A stretch of 64,000 nt of DNA from Thalassotalea_A litorea (GTDB lineage: Bacteria; Pseudomonadota; Gammaproteobacteria; Enterobacterales; Alteromonadaceae). The position numbers and the translations under genes are program-made. The stretch is taken from the NCBI RefSeq assembly GCF_043642205.1, contig NZ_JBHZSG010000014.1, positions 15,292 to 79,291 on the forward strand, given 5' to 3'. This document shows positions 34,513 to 42,877 of this stretch, piece after piece (the first letter of the stretch is position 1; each line of letters opens with the position of its first letter). The notes beneath the pieces were generated by a model. It was not told the DNA's origin. It searched no databases and was given only the letters and a program-made list of their open reading frames with translations.

Positions 34513-35964
34513 TTAGTAAGACTCGTTTAAGTAGACGGTCTTCTTTTCCATATATTGTTCGAGGCCATATTTACCATCTTCGCCACCGGCACCGGAAAGT
34601 TTCCAGCCATTATGGAACCCCTGATGTTGCTCACCAATACCACGGTTCACATACACTTCACCAACCTCTAATTCGGCAATAGCCTGATGAATATAGCGTT
34701 GATTTTGCGTATATAAATAGGCCGACAACCCGTATTCAGAATCATTACAGTAACCAATGACTTCTGTAATAGTGCTGAACTTAACAATAGGAACAATAGG
34801 ACCAAAGGTCTCTTCATGAACCAAGGTATTACTTTGCTCTACATCGATTAACACGGTTGGTTCATACCAATTGCCGCCTTCAAAACCTTTAACACTGGCA
34901 ATTTTACCGCCAGTGGCCAGTTTAGCGCCTTCTGCAATACCTTTTTCCACTAACGAATGAATGTGGCGAATTTCATTGGCATTAACCTTCGGCCCCATTT
35001 CCGTGGCGGGATCCATCGGGTCACCAACTTTAATCGCCTGTACCTTAGGAACATATCGTTTCACAAATTCATCGTACACTGAGTCATGAACGTAAATACG
35101 TTCTGCACAGGTACAGACCTGTCCGCAATTGGCGTAACGCGTGGTAACCGCATCGGCTACGGCTTTATCCAAATCCGCGTCTTCCATCACCACAAACGGT
35201 GCTTTGCCACCCAATTCAAGCATTAAAGGGGTTAAATGCTTACTACTTGCCTGATGAATGATTTGTCCTGCTCGAGTGCTTCCCGTCATCGTAATAAGCT
35301 TGGTGATTTCACTCTCACACAAATGCTGGCCAACAACAGAACCCGTTCCATTAACAATATTTAAGACACCCGCTGGGATACCGGCAGCATTTGCCAGCTC
35401 TCCTAATGCCAATGTCGATAACGGTGTTTCCTGTGTTGGCTTAATGACAATCGAGTTACCGGTGATCAGTGCTGGACCAATTTTGCGACCCGCCAACGCC
35501 AGAGGGAAATTCCAGGCGGTAATGGCAACGATCACACCACGTGGCACCTTATGAATATAGATTTTTTCATCGGCAATATCTGACGGTAAAATATCGCCTT
35601 CAATGGTCAGGGCATTATCACAAGCATATTCAATAAAGGTTGCGGTAACTTCTGCTTCCATCCGCGCCACATCGATAAGCTTACCTTGCTCTTTTACCAA
35701 TAACGTTGCCAGTTCTTCGTTTTTGTCACGGATCAGGCTGGCGAACTTTCGTAAAATTGTTTGTCGCTCACGTGCGGTTTTTTTAGCCCAAAGCTTTTGC
35801 GCCTGCTCGGCGCTTTCTAAGGCTACTTGTGCATCTTCCCGGGTTCCTGCGGGAATGGTACCGACTAACTCACCGGTGCTTGGGCTAAGCACATCGAGCG
35901 TATCGCTGGCACTTGACGCAACATACTTGCCGTCAATAAAGTTTTGGTTATTAAAGATCATCAT
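34513..35964 (-). CDS. NAD(P)-dependent aldehyde dehydrogenase, probable 3,6-anhydro-L-galactose dehydrogenase
   Basis: This 483-residue enzyme has all ALDH hallmarks: TAWNFPLA, the glutamate base Glu250 in LELGGKAP and nucleophile Cys284 in CGQVC. Sequence style is lactaldehyde/glycolaldehyde dehydrogenase-like. In agar catabolism an ALDH oxidises 3,6-anhydro-L-galactose to 3,6-anhydro-L-galactonate. Its place in one operon with the downstream-acting cycloisomerase makes this the best call. Its first codon directly follows the SDR stop with no gap. An L-lactaldehyde or other sugar aldehyde role cannot be excluded. Confidence 0.82.
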   Translation of the reverse strand: MMIFNNQNFIDGKYVASSASDTLDVLSPSTGELVGTIPAGTREDAQVALESAEQAQKLWAKKTARERQTILRKFASLIRDKNEELATLLVKEQGKLIDVARMEAEVTATFIEYACDNALTIEGDILPSDIADEKIYIHKVPRGVIVAITAWNFPLALAGRKIGPALITGNSIVIKPTQETPLSTLALGELANAAGIPAGVLNIVNGTGSVVGQHLCESEITKLITMTGSTRAGQIIHQASSKHLTPLMLELGGKAPFVVMEDADLDKAVADAVTTRYANCGQVCTCAERIYVHDSVYDEFVKRYVPKVQAIKVGDPMDPATEMGPKVNANEIRHIHSLVEKGIAEGAKLATGGKIASVKGFEGGNWYEPTVLIDVEQSNTLVHEETFGPIVPIVKFSTITEVIGYCNDSEYGLSAYLYTQNQRYIHQAIAELEVGEVYVNRGIGEQHQGFHNGWKLSGAGGEDGKYGLEQYMEKKTVYLNESY

Positions 35965-36729
35965 CTAACGTCCCATCCAACCGCCGTCCACCAGGACAAC
36001 GCTACCATTCATATAATTTGAGGCATTTGACGCTAAAAATACCGTTGGCCCTTTAAAGTCCTCGGGCTCACCCCAACGGGCTTGTGGAATACGATCTAAA
36101 ATCGACTTTGCACGCTCAGGGTCATTGCGCAGAGCTTCGGTATTATCGGTGGCGATATACCCAGGCGCAATGGCATTAACGTTAACACCTTTACTGGCCC
36201 ATTCGTTGGCAAGGGCTTTGGTTAACTGGCCAATGGCCCCCTTGCTTGCTGCATAACCTGGTACGGTGATACCGCCTTGGAACGTCAATAATGATGCGGT
36301 AAATATAATTTTGCCGCTGCCACGTTCCACCATGGTTTTGCCGATTTCACGACTGATCACAAATTGCGAATTTAGATTTATTTCAATGATATTGTCCCAA
36401 TATTCATCGCTATGCTCGGCAGCAGGATCGCGCAAAATTGAGCCAGCGTTGTTTACCAGAATATCAATATTTGGATGATCGCTAAGTACCTGCTGTAAAA
36501 AACCAGTCACACTTGCTCTTGATGAAAAATCACACTGATAGGCATAAAATTTACGACCGGCTTTTTCTACCGCGAGCTGTGGTGCACTGCCTTGCATAGC
36601 AAGCGTTGCAGACACGCCAATAACATCAGCGCCAGCTTCGGCAAGACCTTCAGCCATTGCCAGGCCGATACCTCGGCTACAGCCGGTAACTAAGGCAAGT
36701 TTTCCGGTAAGATCAAATTGCTTTAACAT
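35965..36729 (-). CDS. Short-chain dehydrogenase, KduD-like
   Basis: This 254-residue classical SDR has the cofactor motif TGCSRGIG, NNAG, the catalytic Ser in the FTASLL segment and YAASK, and a C-terminus ending VDGGWMGR as in 2-deoxy-D-gluconate 3-dehydrogenase/KduD proteins. KduD enzymes interconvert 3-deoxy-diketo acids and 2-keto-3-deoxy acids. In this operon it might process a deoxy-keto-galactonate formed after AHG ring opening. The exact step is inferred. It follows the MDR dehydrogenase by 15 bp. Confidence 0.85.
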   Translation of the reverse strand: MLKQFDLTGKLALVTGCSRGIGLAMAEGLAEAGADVIGVSATLAMQGSAPQLAVEKAGRKFYAYQCDFSSRASVTGFLQQVLSDHPNIDILVNNAGSILRDPAAEHSDEYWDNIIEINLNSQFVISREIGKTMVERGSGKIIFTASLLTFQGGITVPGYAASKGAIGQLTKALANEWASKGVNVNAIAPGYIATDNTEALRNDPERAKSILDRIPQARWGEPEDFKGPTVFLASNASNYMNGSVVLVDGGWMGR

Positions 36730-36744
36730 GAGTATATTCAGTCC

Positions 36745-37773
36745 TTATTTTTGTTCTGGCTGGCAAGAAACTAACGCTTTCATTCCGGTAGGATTGTTAT
36801 CCATATTGGCAAACGCCTTACCAATCTCATCAAGATGATTAATCGAACTAATAAACGGTTTTAAATCGGCTTTGCCCGAGGCGATAAGATCAATGGCCAT
36901 ATCAAAATCCTCACGCTCGTAAACCCTTGCTCCCACTAACTCTAGCTCTTTCCAGAAAAACTGGAACAAATCTACCTGCGGGGCATTAGCATGAATCGCT
37001 ACCATGCAAATTCGACCACGCACAGCAGCAATTTTTGTCATCACATCGATGGCAGGTTGCACACCCGAGACTTCAAACACCACATCGGCACCTTTACCCT
37101 TGGTCCAGCTATCCACATAAGCGGGCAAGTCTTGCTGCAATGGGTTCACGGTCGCGATATCGTATTGCGAAGAAAACTCACGACGGGCGTCATTGACTTC
37201 AGAAATGATGACATCTGCGCCAATCGATTTTGCGACCAATGCGACTAACTGGCCGATAGGACCACCGCCAATAACAACCGCTTTCTCACCCGGCTGTAAG
37301 TTGGCACGGCGGATATCGTGGCACGCTACCGCTAGCGGCTCCACTAATGCACCCGTTTGCAAAGACACACTATCTGGAAGTTTATGTAAGGTGCGGGCTT
37401 TAACGGTCCAGGAGTTTTGGAAAGCACCCGGGGTGTCGATTCCCATAAATTTTAAATTCTGACAGACGTGAGAGTGACCGGCATCACATGCTGGACACTC
37501 ACCACAATAATCCAGCGGGCGAACCACAACATTATCACCTACGGCAAAACCTTCAACGCCAGCGCCTAATTCAGCGACGACGCCCGAGATTTCATGTCCG
37601 ATGGTGGCTGGTGGGTTAACACGCTGGTCCATAACACCATGGTAAATATGCATGTCGGTACCACATATACCGACGTAACCGACGTTTAAGCGAACTTCTC
37701 CGGCGCTTGGCGCAATTGAAGCACCTTCGACAATTTGAAACGATTTATTGCCAATATACTGGGCAGCAATCAT
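36745..37773 (-). CDS. Zinc-dependent MDR dehydrogenase (threonine/sorbitol dehydrogenase-like)
   Basis: This 342-residue enzyme has a catalytic zinc site GICGTDMH and GHEISG, structural zinc cysteines in DYCGECPACDAGHSHVC, and the NAD-binding loop GGGPIGQLVALVAK. It resembles sugar-alcohol and aldonate dehydrogenases. It sits between the cycloisomerase (9 bp upstream) and the KduD-like SDR, so it probably acts on a sugar acid or deoxy-sugar acid of the AHG or L-galactose branch. I cannot name the reaction. Confidence 0.82.
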   Translation of the reverse strand: MIAAQYIGNKSFQIVEGASIAPSAGEVRLNVGYVGICGTDMHIYHGVMDQRVNPPATIGHEISGVVAELGAGVEGFAVGDNVVVRPLDYCGECPACDAGHSHVCQNLKFMGIDTPGAFQNSWTVKARTLHKLPDSVSLQTGALVEPLAVACHDIRRANLQPGEKAVVIGGGPIGQLVALVAKSIGADVIISEVNDARREFSSQYDIATVNPLQQDLPAYVDSWTKGKGADVVFEVSGVQPAIDVMTKIAAVRGRICMVAIHANAPQVDLFQFFWKELELVGARVYEREDFDMAIDLIASGKADLKPFISSINHLDEIGKAFANMDNNPTGMKALVSCQPEQK

Positions 37774-37782
37774 GGTAAACCC

Positions 37783-38892
37783 CTAACTTTGTTTAATTAA
37801 ATGCGGTGATAAAAGTACCGGATCGAAATCGACACCGGTACCAGGTGTATCTGGAGCACATGCTTTTCCCTGTTCAAGTCTAAGGGGAGATTTAGTGTAT
37901 TGATCAATCGGAAAAGAATGTACTTCCAGATAACCGGCGTGTGGTTGTGAAGCCATTAGTGAGACATGTAACTCGTGCATCCCATGACTGCATACGGGTA
38001 TATCTGCCCGTTTTGCCATTTCAGCAACGTTAAGCCAGCCGGTGATGCCACCGATATTGGAGGCGTCGGGTTGCAGATAACCAAGCTTGGCCTGCTCAAT
38101 GGCATAGATAAACTCATGAAGAATATGTAGATTTTCACCCATTGCTAATGGAATATTAATCGCGTCGGCGATTTTACCGTAACCTTGATAATCATCCGGA
38201 ATGGTTGGCTCTTCAAACCAGGTAATTGCCTGGTCTTCAATGGCAAGGCCAAAACGAATCGCTTCATCGATACTCATCGAGTAATTGGCGTCCACCATAA
38301 AGGTGCGATCCTGACCTATCAGTTCACGAACGGCACGGACCCGGGCAACATCTTCTCGGTAATCGTCTTTACCAACTTTGATTTTCACCGCTTCGAATCC
38401 GCGATCCAGATAGCCTTGAATGTTATTGAGTAGTTTTTGTTCGCTAAAATTCAAATCAATTCCGCCCGCGTAGCAATTAGTACGATTACTCGCACCTCCT
38501 GCAACTTGCCATAATGGCTGATTCAAGCGCTTACATTTGATATCCCAAAGAGCAATATCGACGGCAGAGATGGCGAAACTTAAAATCCCGCCACGACCAA
38601 CGTAATGGAAGTCCCACTGCAGTTTATGCCAGATGGCATCGATATCTGCACTGTTAAGACCAATAAGATGCGGACGGATCTCATCGTTTAGCAGAGTGTA
38701 AATCGCACGGCCACCCTTACCTCCTGTGTAGGTGTACCCAACCCCTTCGACGCCATCGCTGCTCATCATACGACAGACAATGATTTCAAAATGGGTGTGA
38801 TCGCCGTGCTTGGCGTCAGACAGGACTTCAGCCAATGGCACCTGGTAATATTCAATATTGACAGAGGAAATTTGACTTGGCGCAGTAATCAT
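37783..38892 (-). CDS. 3,6-anhydro-L-galactonate cycloisomerase (enolase superfamily)
   Basis: This 369-residue mandelate racemase/muconate lactonizing subgroup enzyme has the catalytic KxK pair K170/K172 (KIKVG), metal ligands Asp201 (VDANYS), Glu227 (WFEEPT) and Glu253 (MGENLH), and the catalytic His303 in CSHGMHELH. The segments SDAKHGDHTHFE, YTYTGGKGG and HYVGRGG match characterised anhydrogalactonate cycloisomerases closely. The enzyme opens 3,6-anhydro-L-galactonate to 2-keto-3-deoxy-galactonate in the cytoplasm. It is first in the operon, with two TTGTTAACAA sites upstream. Together with GH117 it is a strong marker of agar catabolism. Confidence 0.92.
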   Translation of the reverse strand: MITAPSQISSVNIEYYQVPLAEVLSDAKHGDHTHFEIIVCRMMSSDGVEGVGYTYTGGKGGRAIYTLLNDEIRPHLIGLNSADIDAIWHKLQWDFHYVGRGGILSFAISAVDIALWDIKCKRLNQPLWQVAGGASNRTNCYAGGIDLNFSEQKLLNNIQGYLDRGFEAVKIKVGKDDYREDVARVRAVRELIGQDRTFMVDANYSMSIDEAIRFGLAIEDQAITWFEEPTIPDDYQGYGKIADAINIPLAMGENLHILHEFIYAIEQAKLGYLQPDASNIGGITGWLNVAEMAKRADIPVCSHGMHELHVSLMASQPHAGYLEVHSFPIDQYTKSPLRLEQGKACAPDTPGTGVDFDPVLLSPHLIKQS

Positions 38893-38917
38893 TCTTATTT
38901 ATTTGTTAGCGAGTTTA

Positions 38918-38970
38918 TTGTTAACAATCTACACGCGACAACTAGTTTTGTAAAGATGAATTGTTAACAA
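38918..38970. promoter_or_regulatory. Two TTGTTAACAA operators upstream of the AHG operon
   Basis: Perfect palindromes lie at 38918-38927 and 38961-38970, 26 and 69 bp upstream of the cycloisomerase start and four helical turns apart. They carry the same core as the sites by the TonB receptor, GH50, MFS, gntR and FG-GAP genes. The rest of the 38893-39153 gap is AT-rich, with the galK hairpin at its right end. Confidence 0.65.
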
Positions 38971-39086
38971 TCCTACAATCTAAATAAGAAAGTTTGAAAT
39001 AGAGAGTGGAATCGGTGCATTGAGCACAAAATTTTGTAAATAAATGATTAATTCGACGGTAAAAAATAGATTTGAAGGCGAGGAAT

Positions 39087-39124
39087 AAAGAACAATCCAT
39101 CAATGCCGCAATAGATTGTTCTTT
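39087..39124 (-). terminator. Terminator-like hairpin after galK
   Basis: An 11-bp perfect stem AAAGAACAATC/GATTGTTCTTT with a 16-base loop lies 30 bp beyond the galK stop. The T-tract is short (CTTTATT), so termination may be leaky into the AHG operon. Confidence 0.55.
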
Positions 39125-39153
39125 ATAAAGTTATAGACAATTGCTAGCTGCGC

Positions 39154-40296
39154 TTAGCGAAATGCACCCTGCTCTGCCGTACACACATAAATATCAGCTT
39201 CAAGGCCTGAGCGCTGTTGATATTCATTGGTAATTGCAGCCTCAATAGGTTCAACCAACTCGGTTGGTGCCAACGCGACGACGCAGCCGCCAAAGCCACC
39301 ACCGGTCATACGGGTACCACCTTTATTGCCAAGTACATTAGCAATAATCTCAACTAACGCGTCCATTTCTGGCGTGGTCACTTCAAAATCGTCTTTTAAT
39401 GACATATGTGATGCCATCATCAGCTTACTCATGGTAGCAATGTCATTGGTTTTTAGCGCTGCCAGCGCCGCTAACGTACGGTCATTTTCACTAATCACAT
39501 GACGAGCACGGCGATATTCAACCTCAGATAGATTGGCCTGCTCAGACTGTAATTGCTCCATGGTCAAATCACGTAGTGCCTGCACATTAAAATGTTTTGC
39601 AACCGCTTCGCACTGTTCTCGGCGCAAGTTGTATTCACTATCCACTAAACCACGCTTGACGTTAGAATTAACAATCACAAATGAAAACCCTGCAGGAATT
39701 GGGGCATCTTCAAACGTTAAGGCGCGACAATCAAGCAACATCGCATTGGATTTTTGTCCCATCGCCGAAATCAACTGATCCATGATGCCACAGTTACAAC
39801 CGACAAACTGATTCTCCGCTTTTTGGCCTAAAAGCGCCGCTTCAATCCCATCTAAAGGCAATGAATAGAGCTTGGCAAATGTGCTTAAAATTGCGATTTC
39901 AAAACTTGCCGAAGAGCTTAACCCAGCGCCCTGTGGGACGTTACCGGTAACCGCTAATGTTGCGCCACCTAATTGAGGAAATTTTTGTTGCAACATTTTG
40001 ATGGTACCGCGAACATAATTACTCCACATATACTGATCATCAAACGGAATATCATCAAGCGAGAATTCCGTTGATTGTTGCTCACAGTCATGGGCATAAA
40101 CGACAACTTTATTATCTTCGCGCTTTGATGCGGCTATGGCCGTTCCATAATTAATCGCGGCCGGTAACACGAAGCCGTCATTGTAGTCGGTATGATCACC
40201 AATCACATTTACCCGACCTGGTGCATAACAAACCAATTCGCTAGGTACCGAGAATTGTTGTTGAAAATACCGATTTGCTTGTTCTGTTAGTTTCAC
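39154..40296 (-). CDS. galK: Galactokinase
   Basis: This 380-residue GHMP kinase has the galactokinase signature GRVNVIGDHTDYNDG. The usual Glu of GEHTDYN is replaced by Asp, a conservative change. It also has the ATP loop PQGAGLSSSASFE and the C-terminal GGTRMTGGGFGGC. It phosphorylates D-galactose to galactose-1-phosphate in the cytoplasm, here the sink for galactose freed from agar and demethylated 6-O-methylgalactose. It starts with GTG behind AAGGAG and lies two bases after the galT stop in the same operon. galE was not found in the window. Confidence 0.95.
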   Translation of the reverse strand: MKLTEQANRYFQQQFSVPSELVCYAPGRVNVIGDHTDYNDGFVLPAAINYGTAIAASKREDNKVVVYAHDCEQQSTEFSLDDIPFDDQYMWSNYVRGTIKMLQQKFPQLGGATLAVTGNVPQGAGLSSSASFEIAILSTFAKLYSLPLDGIEAALLGQKAENQFVGCNCGIMDQLISAMGQKSNAMLLDCRALTFEDAPIPAGFSFVIVNSNVKRGLVDSEYNLRREQCEAVAKHFNVQALRDLTMEQLQSEQANLSEVEYRRARHVISENDRTLAALAALKTNDIATMSKLMMASHMSLKDDFEVTTPEMDALVEIIANVLGNKGGTRMTGGGFGGCVVALAPTELVEPIEAAITNEYQQRSGLEADIYVCTAEQGAFR

Positions 40297-40298
40297 AA

Positions 40299-41339
40299 TT
40301 AGGACTCCTTGTAATGCGTAGCGCTGACATTGCGCAGACGTTCAGCGGCTTGTTCTGCGGTAAGGTCTCGTTGAGCTTCGGCCATCATTTCGTAGCCCAC
40401 CATAAATTTTTTCACCGTCGCGCTGCGTAACAGCGGCGGCAGAAAACTCGCATGTAATGTCCATTCCGGGTGATCGTCATCATCATATGGCGCGCCATGC
40501 CAGCCCATGGAATAAGGAAATGAACACTGAAATAAATTATCGTAACGGGTAGTAATTTGTTTAAGGATGTCGGCAAGACTTAACGTCTGTATGGTCGTTA
40601 AATCCGTCATCCGCTGTACCGGAAATTTTGGTAACACTAAAGTTTCAAACGGCCAGGCCGCCCAATAAGGTACAACAACGAGCCAATCATCATTGGCAAC
40701 GACAACTCGCTCTTTCGCTTCAATCTCCCGTGCAACATAATCCAGCAACAGGTTACCTTGCTTAGCCTGCCAATACTCCAGTTGCGCGTTTTGCTTTTTA
40801 CTCACTAATGTTGGTAGTTGCGTCTGTGCCCAGATCTGACCATGGGGATGCGGATTCGAGCAGCCCATCATCGCGCCCTTGTTCTCAAACACCTGTACCG
40901 ACTGAAACCTCTGACCAAGCTCCTGACATTGTTGCTGCCAGGTTTTAACCACCTGCTGAAGCTTAGTTACCGACAACTCAGGCAGCGTTTTGCTGTGATC
41001 TTCACTAAAACAGATCACCCGGCTCATGCCTTGTTCCGTGTGCATTTTAAACAAAGGATCGTCGGTTGCTGTAACCGGCGTTGCTTCTTTTAGCGCCGCA
41101 AAGTCATTATCAAATACATAAGTGCCCTGATACTGCGCATTCACTTCGCCATTAATACGGGTATTGCCAGCACACAAATAGCAGGATTCATCGTATGCTG
41201 GACGATTATCTTCAGCAGCAGGCTCAACCTGTCCTTGCCATGGGCGTTTTGCCCGGTGTGGAGAAACTAACACCCACTCGCCGATTAACGGATTAAAACG
41301 TCGGTGCGGATGTTCGGTAGGATCAAAAGTATCGGTCAT
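40299..41339 (-). CDS. galT: Galactose-1-phosphate uridylyltransferase
   Basis: This protein of 346 residues starts from the ATG at 41339, preceded by GGAAGA; a TTG four codons upstream is less likely. It shows HPHRRFNPLIGEWVLVSPHR, zinc-type cysteines in CYLCAGN, and the active-site SNPHPHGQIW with the HPH nucleophile triad. It exchanges UMP between UDP-glucose and galactose-1-phosphate in the Leloir pathway. It is first gene of galTK, under a GalR-like palindrome upstream. Confidence 0.95.
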   Translation of the reverse strand: MTDTFDPTEHPHRRFNPLIGEWVLVSPHRAKRPWQGQVEPAAEDNRPAYDESCYLCAGNTRINGEVNAQYQGTYVFDNDFAALKEATPVTATDDPLFKMHTEQGMSRVICFSEDHSKTLPELSVTKLQQVVKTWQQQCQELGQRFQSVQVFENKGAMMGCSNPHPHGQIWAQTQLPTLVSKKQNAQLEYWQAKQGNLLLDYVAREIEAKERVVVANDDWLVVVPYWAAWPFETLVLPKFPVQRMTDLTTIQTLSLADILKQITTRYDNLFQCSFPYSMGWHGAPYDDDDHPEWTLHASFLPPLLRSATVKKFMVGYEMMAEAQRDLTAEQAAERLRNVSATHYKES

Positions 41340-41370
41340 AATTTCTTCCAAATGTGATCATTTTCTGCGA

Positions 41371-41386
41371 GTGTAAACGTTTTCAT
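41371..41386. promoter_or_regulatory. GalR/LacI-type operator upstream of galT
   Basis: GTGTAAACGTTTTCAT is a near-palindrome centred on CG, very like the classical galactose operator (GTGTAAnCGnTTACAC). It lies about 32 bp upstream of the galT start in the divergent galT/lacI gap. Confidence 0.7.
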
Positions 41387-41491
41387 AAAAAGCTACAATA
41401 ACAATCATAACAATAATCACGATCATGACAAAACAACATTTATCTAGCCATTAAGCTTGATAATAGCTATGATTCGTTATCATTGAAAAAT

Positions 41492-41507
41492 ATTTAAACG
41501 TTTACAT
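41492..41507. promoter_or_regulatory. GalR/LacI-type operator upstream of the LacI-family gene
   Basis: ATTTAAACGTTTACAT shares the AAACGTTT core with the galT site and lies 13 bp before the regulator start codon, suggesting autorepression. Confidence 0.65.
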
Positions 41508-41520
41508 ATAACTCAAAACC

Positions 41521-42531
41521 ATGGCGACAATTAAGGATGTAGCGAAACAAGCAGGGGTTTCCATAGCCACCGTATCCCGGGTAATAAACCTCGGTGAAAA
41601 AGTGAATGAGCAAACCCGAGCGAAGGTGACCGCGGCGATGCAGGAATTGGGATATCGTCCTAATGCGAACGCCCGCGCTTTGGTTACCCAGAAAACCGCA
41701 ACCATCGGTGTTGTCATTCCCGAATTAACGGACCCATTCTTTGCTTCATTAGCCAGTGGCGTTGATGAGATAGCTAAAGAAAAGCAGTTGCAGTTACTGC
41801 TCAGTACAGGTACCGGGAGCGAGGAATCTGAGTTACAAGCGCTAAATGTTCTAATCGACAGAAACTGTGATGCGATTGTCATCCACAGCAAGCATATCGC
41901 CAGTGATAAACTGATAGCTTTGGCGAAACAGCACCCAGGTTTAGTACTGATTGACCGCTGTGTTGATGCAATACAGGAACGCTGCGTCTGGCTCGATAAC
42001 CTTGAGGGCGGAAAAATCGCTGCCAGGCATTTGCTGGCCCTTGGCCATAAGCAGTTTGCCTGCATTTCCAGTGAGTATGATATCGAAGATCCACGCCTGC
42101 GCCTGCAGGGCTTTCAACAATGTCTTATCGAAAACAATATTGAGAGTGACAAGACGCCGGTTACGTTTGCGCCGCCGAATCAACAGGGTGGTGAAATTGC
42201 CGCACAGAAACTGCTTACCGATGGTCATCAATTTACCGCTTTATTTGTGTATAACGATGCCATGGCGTCTGGTGCTATCAGCACTTTAGAAGACAATGGT
42301 TTTCGGGTACCTGAAGATATTTCGGTGATTGGTTTTGATGATGTCATTCTCGCCAGTTATACCCGGCCAAAGCTAACCACTATGCATTACCCGGTAAATG
42401 CGATGGCAAAACAAGCGGCGCATCTGGCATTAAAGCTCACCGAAACAAAAGCCGTATCATCGAAGCAAAAACAGGGATCTGGAAAACACTTACCCCGGCT
42501 AGTCAGCCGCGCTTCCTGTGTGCGCAGGTAA
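41521..42531 (+). CDS. LacI/GalR-family transcriptional regulator
   Basis: This 336-residue repressor has the N-terminal LacI headpiece (MATIKDVAKQAGVSIATVSRVINLGEKV) with hinge helix (ANARAL), and a periplasmic-binding-protein-like sugar domain with VIPELTDPFFA and VIGFDDV. It is divergent from galTK, with AAACGTTT palindromes before both genes, so it is most likely a galactose-responsive repressor of galTK. The C-terminal stop codon overlaps the first base of a MITE copy. The last residues (LPRLVSRASC) resemble a normal family end, so the protein looks intact. Confidence 0.92.
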   Translation: MATIKDVAKQAGVSIATVSRVINLGEKVNEQTRAKVTAAMQELGYRPNANARALVTQKTATIGVVIPELTDPFFASLASGVDEIAKEKQLQLLLSTGTGSEESELQALNVLIDRNCDAIVIHSKHIASDKLIALAKQHPGLVLIDRCVDAIQERCVWLDNLEGGKIAARHLLALGHKQFACISSEYDIEDPRLRLQGFQQCLIENNIESDKTPVTFAPPNQQGGEIAAQKLLTDGHQFTALFVYNDAMASGAISTLEDNGFRVPEDISVIGFDDVILASYTRPKLTTMHYPVNAMAKQAAHLALKLTETKAVSSKQKQGSGKHLPRLVSRASCVRR

Positions 42532-42805
42532 TACCAATCACATTAAATTATTACTCACTCAGTGAGAATTTAAAGGCTTTTACACAAGGCTTTGATTGCA
42601 GAGAATGGTTATTCCGCTCTCAAAAACAGCCAAAATCAGTAACGCAGGATAAACGCCTTTAAAACTCACCCGTAGGGAGTTTATCAGATGTCCATTTACG
42701 GCCCTATATTTCATTAATATAGAATGACTATATCGATGAAATCTATGTTGTAAATGAACCTCCGCCCTAACTCTGAGTTGTGCGCAAACTTGATGTGATT
42801 GGTAT
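42531..42805 (+). repeat. MITE-like element, copy 3
   Basis: This complete 275-bp copy has ATACCAATCACATTAA and TTGATGTGATTGGTAT ends. It begins with the CTCACTCAGTGAG palindrome side and is very similar to copy 5 at 55817. It starts within the LacI-family stop codon and lies about 70 bp before the NhaD gene. The remaining 42806-42877 shows no clear promoter. Confidence 0.92.
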
Positions 42806-42877
42806 AAGGTTTAACCTTTAGCAGGAATAGCGATACGCTGCTATGTTTAGGGTATTGATTGATGGTTGATTTCGGTT

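Noticed and set aside
38893..39153. tRNA or small RNA gene in the galK/cycloisomerase gap
   Set aside because: Only operator palindromes and a terminator-like hairpin were seen. No cloverleaf or conserved RNA pattern.
41502..42065. 187-residue open frame antisense to the LacI-family gene
   Set aside because: It is opposite an unmistakable LacI protein, with a low-complexity Ser/Cys-rich translation. A shadow.
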